From contig NZ_MJUX01000001.1 in NCBI RefSeq assembly GCF_001927245.1, forward strand, positions 558,001-622,000: a DNA stretch of 64,000 bases, read 5' to 3'. How positions within the stretch are numbered: the stretch's first letter is position 1; each line of letters starts with the position of its first letter. Below, piece after piece: positions 58,790 to 64,000 of this stretch. The translations under genes were made by a program, and so were the position numbers. A model generated the notes under the pieces. The model was not told the origin of the DNA. It saw only the letters and a program-made list of their open reading frames with translations, and did not search any database. Source of the DNA: Acuticoccus yangtzensis (GTDB lineage: Bacteria; Pseudomonadota; Alphaproteobacteria; Rhizobiales; Amorphaceae).

Positions 58790-60391
58790 GTGTCAGCCGC
58801 ACATCCGAGCTGGAAACTTGCCCCTGACGTCGCCGCGGCGACACAGGCGCTGGTGGCGACGGGGTTCGGTCGTCTGCCGACCGGGCGCGCCCTGTTCCTG
58901 CGCCTGCCGAGCGATTGCGGCGGCGCATGGCTGAAGGCGTTGCGGGGCGTGGTCCCCATCACCGTCGCCAGCGATCTCGCCGAGAAGGCCCTCCCCCAAG
59001 CCGCCGCGATCGCATTCACCTGGACCGGTCTTCAACGCATGGGCCTCGCCCCCAACGCGCTCGCCTCCTTCTCGGCCCCGTTTCGCGAAGGGATGCTGGA
59101 GGAGAACAGGCTGAGACGCCTCGGCGACCGGCGCGGCGACGTCTGGCTCGACACGGTCGTCGAAGGCGGCCCGCGCTGGAGCGGCAACACCCCGCCGCGT
59201 CAAGCCGAGAAGAACGTGCGCGCCTACAGCGTGGATCTGTCGGAAGGGAAGCCGGAAACCGGCACGGCGGTGACCGGCGGCGTCGTCCATGCGCTGCTCT
59301 TGATCTACTCGCGCAACGACGAGGAGGCCGATGCGACGTGTGCCGCCGCCGTGGCGGTGCTGGAAGAGCATCATGTCCGCGTGGTCCACACCCAGCCCCT
59401 CCTCCTCGACGTGGAGCAGAGGAGCGGGATCAGCCGCGAGCATTTCGGCTTTGCGGACGGGCTGTCCCAGCCCCAGCCCTACGACCGCAACGGCCACGTC
59501 TTGAAGGACGGCGCGCCCGCCACGGAGCCGCATCCGGTCCAGGGCGTTCCCCTCGGCGAATTTCTGATGGGCTATGAGAACGGCCACCAGGAGATCGCTC
59601 CGGCACCCGTCGTCCCCGGCGATGTTGCCGGCACGGAGGATCAACGCCCGATCAAGGCCGGCCTCCCACGGCACCCCGAGGCGCGCGGCTTCTTCGATTT
59701 CGGCCGCAATGGCAGCTACCTCGTGGTGCGGGAGCTGGCGCAGAACGTCGCCGCCTTCTGGCGCGCGATGGATACCGCCGCCGCCCTCATCCGCGAGAAC
59801 GAGCCGGAGGCGCGCGAGGTCACGTCAGACTGGGTCGCCGAGCGCGTCGTCGGCCGCGACCGCGAAGGGCATCTCATCCGCCCCGGCAACCGCCGTCAGC
59901 TCACCCGCGACGCGCGGCCGGACAACGATTATCTCTTCTTCGACGAGGATCGGCACGGGTTCGGCTGTCCGCTCGGAAGCCATGTGCGGCGTGCCCACCC
60001 GCGCGATTCTCTGGCCCCGACACAGAGCACCAAGGCCACGCTGCTGAAGGCCGCCAACAACCACCGGATTTTGCGGCGCGGACGCAAATACGGCCCCAAC
60101 TGCGCCGACCTGAGGGTCGATGATGGGGCCTCACGCGGCCTCCTCTTCATGTGCCTGAACACGGACATCGCGCGCCAGTTCGAGTTCATCCAGCAGACGT
60201 GGCTGCTGAACAGCGACTTCCACACCATGTTCGAGGAGACCGATCCGCTCATCGGGCCGGACGGCTGGATGACCATTCCGGAGGACCCGCTGCGCCGGCG
60301 CATCCATGTCGAGACGTTCGTGCAGTTTTCGGGCGGCGAATATTTCTTCTTGCCGAGCATCCCTGCCCTCAACTATCTCGGCCAATTGTGA
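58790..60391 (+). CDS. DyP-type haem peroxidase
   Basis: A 533-residue dye-decolourising peroxidase family protein starting at GTG 58790, three bases after the previous stop. The distal motif GxxDG is HFGFADGLSQPQPYD (about 220), with Asp as acid-base catalyst. The proximal haem ligand is probably the His in CPLGSHVRRAHPRDSL (about 402), and the distal Arg lies in LNTDIARQFEFIQQTW (about 450). The length and spacing fit the long (class V, former C/D) type. No signal or Tat peptide is seen, so it acts in the cytoplasm or with the membrane partner. It ends with a GTGA overlap to the P450 gene. Substrate unknown. Confidence 0.92.
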   Translation: MSAAHPSWKLAPDVAAATQALVATGFGRLPTGRALFLRLPSDCGGAWLKALRGVVPITVASDLAEKALPQAAAIAFTWTGLQRMGLAPNALASFSAPFREGMLEENRLRRLGDRRGDVWLDTVVEGGPRWSGNTPPRQAEKNVRAYSVDLSEGKPETGTAVTGGVVHALLLIYSRNDEEADATCAAAVAVLEEHHVRVVHTQPLLLDVEQRSGISREHFGFADGLSQPQPYDRNGHVLKDGAPATEPHPVQGVPLGEFLMGYENGHQEIAPAPVVPGDVAGTEDQRPIKAGLPRHPEARGFFDFGRNGSYLVVRELAQNVAAFWRAMDTAAALIRENEPEAREVTSDWVAERVVGRDREGHLIRPGNRRQLTRDARPDNDYLFFDEDRHGFGCPLGSHVRRAHPRDSLAPTQSTKATLLKAANNHRILRRGRKYGPNCADLRVDDGASRGLLFMCLNTDIARQFEFIQQTWLLNSDFHTMFEETDPLIGPDGWMTIPEDPLRRRIHVETFVQFSGGEYFFLPSIPALNYLGQL

Positions 60392-61629
60392 GCGCGCTGA
60401 ATTCTCCTCACGTCTTGCGTCCGGCGCGCGGCATGAAGGCGTGGCTGGCGGCCCGTCTCTTGGGCCAGGCCCCGCGCGCCATGGCCGTGCTGAGGCGCGT
60501 CCGACCTGTCCTCAAGGTCGGTTCGACCGTCATCGTCACCCGGTACGATGATGTGCTCGAGGTATTCCGCCGCGACGACGTGTTCGATACGCCGTACAAG
60601 GCGCAGATCGACGTCCTGACCGGCGGCGAGCCCTTCTTCCTTGGCATGCGGGCCGGCCCGGACTATGACGCGGGCGTCAAGGCGATGCGCACGGTCATGC
60701 ATGCCGGCGATCTGGCACGGCTGGGCGAGCGAGCGGAGACACTGGCGGCCACCGCCGTCGCCGCACACGAAGGCGGCTTGGACGTGGTCGACGATCTCGC
60801 CCGCCGCGTGACCTTCGAGCTTTATGCGGATTATCTCGGCATCCCGCGACCTCCGGAGGGACGCATCGAGGTGTGGGCGACCCGGCTCTTCGAGTTTCAA
60901 TTCGCCGGTTCCCCCGACGACCACGCGCTGCGGGCCGAGGTGGACGAGATCGCCCCCGCCTTTCGCGCCCACATCGACGGCGAGATCGCCCGTCGCAAGG
61001 CCGCCGGATTGAACGGTGCCGACGACGTGATGTCCCGCTGTCTCGCGCTGCAGGCCGCGGGCGAGACGCAGTTCACCGACGCCTTCATCCGCACGCACCT
61101 GCTTTGCATGATGGTCGGCGGGCCGCCGCAGCCGCCGATGGTGATCCCTCACGCCATGGAGCAGCTTCTGCGCAGACCGACCGCTCTGTCGGCCGCCGTC
61201 GCCGCCGCGCGCGCCGACGACGACGAACGGCTATGGAGGATCGTGCGCGAGGCGCTGCGGTTCGATCCGCTGGCACCGGCTCTGCCGCGCGTCGCCACCG
61301 CCGACCTCACCATTGCCTGCGGCACATCGCGGGAGACTCCCCTGGCGGCCGGCACGAAGGTCTTCGCCGCGTTCGCCTCCGCGATGCGTGATCCGCGCCG
61401 CCTCCCCTCTCCCGAGACGTTCGACCCCGACCGGCTCGATCACGAGTACATCCACTTCGGCCACGGCCTGCACGAATGCTTCGGGCGGATGATGAACGAA
61501 GCCACGTTGCACCGGATCCTGAAACCACTGTTGAAACAGCCTCGTCTGCGGCGCGCTTCCGGTCCTTCGGGCCGCCTCTCCAAGAACGGCGTCTTCGCCG
61601 ACCGCCTCACCGTGCGATACGGACCCTGA
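60388..61629 (+). CDS. Cytochrome P450 lacking the I-helix acid-alcohol pair
   Basis: A 413-residue P450 starting at GTG 60388 inside the peroxidase stop. The haem Cys is in YIHFGHGLHECFGRMMNE (about 355-372; F-G-x-G-x-H-x-C-x-G and the ERR-triad partner), and ExxR is in WRIVREALRFDP (about 288). At the I-helix, where oxygen-activating P450s have [AG]-G-x-[DE]-T, it reads MMVGGPPQPPMVI (about 248). Loss of this pair is typical of P450s that rearrange or use peroxides without redox partners. No ferredoxin or reductase gene is near. Co-expressed with the DyP peroxidase. Confidence 0.92.
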   Translation: MSALNSPHVLRPARGMKAWLAARLLGQAPRAMAVLRRVRPVLKVGSTVIVTRYDDVLEVFRRDDVFDTPYKAQIDVLTGGEPFFLGMRAGPDYDAGVKAMRTVMHAGDLARLGERAETLAATAVAAHEGGLDVVDDLARRVTFELYADYLGIPRPPEGRIEVWATRLFEFQFAGSPDDHALRAEVDEIAPAFRAHIDGEIARRKAAGLNGADDVMSRCLALQAAGETQFTDAFIRTHLLCMMVGGPPQPPMVIPHAMEQLLRRPTALSAAVAAARADDDERLWRIVREALRFDPLAPALPRVATADLTIACGTSRETPLAAGTKVFAAFASAMRDPRRLPSPETFDPDRLDHEYIHFGHGLHECFGRMMNEATLHRILKPLLKQPRLRRASGPSGRLSKNGVFADRLTVRYGP

Positions 61630-61802
61630 ACGTCATGCCGCCTTGCAGTTTTCCCGTCCGACCCGCCCCTGTGAACGGCCTGCCCAAGCCGCGAACTCAT
61701 CCAGCGCAACTTGCTGCTCTCGGCCCCTCGTGCTCAACTCGCGATGATATTCTTCGCTCCGCCCATACGGCGGATGGGCCCCAATTCATTGGGAGGTCAT
61801 GA

Positions 61803-62381
61803 GTGCAACTCTTGTCGCTCGCGGCAGCAGGTGCGGTGGTTGGCCTCCTTGTGGGTCTTTCGGCAAGTGCCGTCGTCTCGTCTCTGATCGGTGCCGTACT
61901 GACACTCGCTGCTGCCGTCATCGGCGGAAAACTGGCGACCCCAGCAGATGAGAAGCAGCGTAATCTCTCCCTTCTGGCCTTTACTTTGTCGCTTCTACCG
62001 GGACTCGGAGGAGGGTTGATGCTGCGGACCCATGACATCTTGAGCCCCACGCTCGAGTCGTCCGTCGCACGTTGGACCGCGGCCGGCTACACCCCAGCCG
62101 AAGCGCGAACGATCGTGGCATTCGAGCGGGCCCGGATCGCGCCGGCCGGAGCAACAAAAAGCGACGCACCATCCACGGCCGCCACGCTCCTGTTCGACAT
62201 GCCGGGCGGGAGCCTGTGCGGCGTGCTGGACGCCGGCCTCTTTCCGGATGCCGAGACGCGGCTTCAGGAAATGGCCCGGTCGGAGCCGCCTTGGAGCCGG
62301 GTCAAGCCTCTCGCAGAAGACGCGTCCCACAATCCCGAGACCGTGGCTGAGACTGCGTGGCAAGTCTTATGCGCACCATGA
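61803..62381 (+). CDS. Membrane-anchored protein of unknown function
   Basis: A 192-residue protein starting at GTG 61803, 6 bases after GGGAGG. Three hydrophobic segments (about 2-22, 23-42 and 54-74) rich in Ala, Gly, Leu and Val are followed by a soluble region (about 75-192) that begins RTHDILSPTLESSVARWTAAG. GYTPAEARTIVAF and a Cys in GGSLCGVLD and WQVLCAP are visible. No family recognised. Its last 13 bases overlap the next reading frame, the serine protease, so they likely work together. Confidence 0.65.
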   Translation: MQLLSLAAAGAVVGLLVGLSASAVVSSLIGAVLTLAAAVIGGKLATPADEKQRNLSLLAFTLSLLPGLGGGLMLRTHDILSPTLESSVARWTAAGYTPAEARTIVAFERARIAPAGATKSDAPSTAATLLFDMPGGSLCGVLDAGLFPDAETRLQEMARSEPPWSRVKPLAEDASHNPETVAETAWQVLCAP

Positions 62382-63895
62382 ACCTCAACCCTATCTCGCG
62401 GACGGCCCAGCGGCGCTTGGGTCGGATGATCGTCATCCTTGCCGCCTGGCTCAGCGTCGGGCCGGTCGACGCCGCGCCGTCTGCGGATGTCGTGAATGCC
62501 GCGAAGCGTTCTGTCGGGCGCATCGAAGCGTCTGGATGCAGCGGCGATACACCAGCGCGCATCGGGACCGGGTTCGTCTGGCTCGACGGCAAAACGGTCC
62601 TGACGGCTCGCCACGTCGTTGCAGGATGCAATCGCATCAAGGTCAGGTTCGAGGCGCTGAATCGCTCCTTTGACGCACAGCCCCTGCGCCAACTTGCCGA
62701 GCAAGACCTCATCTCACTCCAGCTGCCAGTGCAAACGGGCCTTCCACCCCTTCCGGTGCAGGAAAGCGTCCCCTCGACCGACGATATTCTCGCTGCCATC
62801 GGCTATGCACTCGGCGCCCCCACGCTCGACGACAAGCATCTTCGTGTGACCAGCGCCAATGACCGGGACGGGGCACGCCTGCGCGATCTCTTGAACGACT
62901 CCGCCCGGAGGGAGCTGGCTCGCTCCGGCGAGCTCGATCCCGACACCCGCATCATCCGCCTCGACGGGAACCTTCTTCCGGGACACTCGGGCGGTCCGCT
63001 GATCGACAGTCGCGGGTCTGTGCGAGCGATCGGCTCCGGCGGTCTTCGGTCCGGTGCGGGCGGTGTTGTCTGGGCTGTCCTGGCTCGCTACGCGAAAGAT
63101 CTCGCCACCGCACCCATCGTTACGCATCCCCTCGCCCACCAAGCGACATCACTTGCCTTCGCCTACCAGACCGAGTTGCCGGACAGCCGCAACGCGCGGG
63201 TCGAATGCGGAGACGCAGTGCTCACGCCCGCCGGCCGCTTCACCCTGGCCGATGGCGGCTTGCTGACCGACGATGTGGCGGGCCTGCAGCAAATATTGAT
63301 GATGTGGCAAATCGGGCCGGACGAACTCGGGACCTACGCCTTCCAACGCTACGTCGATCAGGAGAGTGGCGCCTCCGTTGCCATCCCGGTCCGTGCGGGC
63401 GCGCTGCGCTCAAGCGGCGACACTTGCGTTGCGGACGGCATGGACCCGCTCACCTTCGTGATCCAGGGACGGCAATTGGATCAGGCCGCGTCGTTCCAGA
63501 GGACGCTCGATGTTCAGCAGAAGTCGGCCGAGTTCGAGGGCGCCATCAATTCACGCTTGCCGAACCGGCCCTTCATGATCGACCCGTCACTAACCTACGG
63601 AGCGCCACAAAATCGATGGGACGGGTTCGTCGTGCGGAGGAAGGGTTACGCCAACCAACGGCCGACCTTCAGTGGTGATCCGGAAGCGGACGTCGTCTTC
63701 CTCACGCACATGGCGCGGGGTGATCAGTATTTTGGCGTGGCGGCGATCATGCTGGATCTCGAGGTCCCGTACGCAGCCGCGCAGTCTTGCCACTTCGCGC
63801 CGCTGAGTGCGCAATGCCGTTCGGTCAAGGACCGCATGGCGCCGCGGCTGTCCTCCATCGTCGCGGTTCATCTCGCCACGTATCCGCCGCTTTGA
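62369..63895 (+). CDS. Secreted trypsin-like serine protease (S1 fold) with C-terminal domain of unknown function
   Basis: A 508-residue protein. ATG 62369 (MRTMNLNPISRTAQRR) precedes a signal peptide (about 20-37, IVILAAWLSVGPVDA). The protease domain has the triad His in VLTARHVVAGCNR (about 90), Asp in AEQDLISLQLP (about 112) and Ser in LLPGHSGGPLIDS (about 210; the usual G[ND]SGGP is G-H-S-G-G-P). About 250 C-terminal residues with six Cys follow and match nothing I know. Its start overlaps the gene for the small membrane protein. Effector-like or envelope quality-control role possible. Confidence 0.8.
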   Translation: MRTMNLNPISRTAQRRLGRMIVILAAWLSVGPVDAAPSADVVNAAKRSVGRIEASGCSGDTPARIGTGFVWLDGKTVLTARHVVAGCNRIKVRFEALNRSFDAQPLRQLAEQDLISLQLPVQTGLPPLPVQESVPSTDDILAAIGYALGAPTLDDKHLRVTSANDRDGARLRDLLNDSARRELARSGELDPDTRIIRLDGNLLPGHSGGPLIDSRGSVRAIGSGGLRSGAGGVVWAVLARYAKDLATAPIVTHPLAHQATSLAFAYQTELPDSRNARVECGDAVLTPAGRFTLADGGLLTDDVAGLQQILMMWQIGPDELGTYAFQRYVDQESGASVAIPVRAGALRSSGDTCVADGMDPLTFVIQGRQLDQAASFQRTLDVQQKSAEFEGAINSRLPNRPFMIDPSLTYGAPQNRWDGFVVRRKGYANQRPTFSGDPEADVVFLTHMARGDQYFGVAAIMLDLEVPYAAAQSCHFAPLSAQCRSVKDRMAPRLSSIVAVHLATYPPL

Positions 63896-64000
63896 GCCGC
63901 ACGAGTTCAGACGGCCGCCGTGAGAAGAGCGTGCGGCGAGAGCGTCGGCGCCGTCGCGTCACATTGGCGCTCCTGCCGCCTCGGCGGGTGGGATGAAATG

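Noticed and set aside
63896-64000. A gene start after the serine protease
   Set aside because: The last 105 bases have an open but basic, motif-less frame that runs from inside the protease gene; nothing can be supported.

Overview
The window is GC-rich (roughly 70 percent by eye), gene-dense chromosomal DNA of an alphaproteobacterium, most likely of the Hyphomicrobiales (Rhizobiales) or a relative. The evidence is the strongly G/C third-position codon use, a GCS2-type glutamate-cysteine ligase, a one-domain RNase D directly before lptC-lptA, the YfgM-like/BamB/Der neighbourhood, the order rsfS-rlmH-EnvC-like-ctpA, a DUF2842 protein and a COX15-type CtaA. No phage, transposase, integrase or CRISPR array was found. 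One tRNA gene (Pro, anticodon GGG) is present.

Layout. 1-9 kb: small-molecule metabolism (partial SLC13/DASS permease, glyoxalase I, Old Yellow Enzyme, double GNAT, NIPSNAP, an unaccompanied molybdenum hydroxylase large subunit, a DAO-type flavoenzyme, an FkbM methyltransferase). 9-18.8 kb: housekeeping (gshA, nitronate monooxygenase-like, rsmE, xseA, a lytic transglycosylase with a long acidic linker, rnd-lptC-lptA). 18.8-25.4 kb: der, a chemoreceptor, bamB, a YfgM-like protein, an NnrU-like protein and an L,D-transpeptidase. 25.4-36.1 kb: a signalling and transport locus. A four-gene operon (ScfR-like regulator carrying a histidine-kinase dimerisation-like segment, single-domain response regulator, small membrane protein, SSS-transporter/histidine-kinase fusion) diverges from a five-gene Liv-type ABC importer. 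36-41.6 kb: homocysteine methyltransferase, cupin, then the ctpA/EnvC/rlmH/rsfS cluster. 41.8-55.9 kb: acyl-CoA dehydrogenase, tsaC, HDAC-like deacetylase, xseB, MFS, SCO, two rRNA-modification enzymes, metY, ctaA. 56-64 kb: tRNA-Pro followed by an accessory segment with a coupled operon (duplicated-module membrane protein, DyP-type peroxidase, cytochrome P450), then a small membrane protein and a trypsin-like serine protease.

Two loci stand out. The first is the 25.4-36.1 kb locus, which looks like a complete sense-relay-regulate-import circuit for an organic acid or amino acid. Its transcription factor contains a possible phosphotransfer helix pair next to a lone receiver protein, and matching direct repeats lie in the shared promoter region. 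The second is the DyP/P450 operon at 57-61.6 kb. Its P450 lacks the usual I-helix acid-alcohol pair, so it may act on a peroxide produced or handled by its neighbours, much as fungal and animal haem-peroxidase/P450 partners do.

All functional calls come from reading motifs by eye. No database search was run, so family names are judgments from recognisable motifs and the substrates of transporters and oxidoreductases are unknown.
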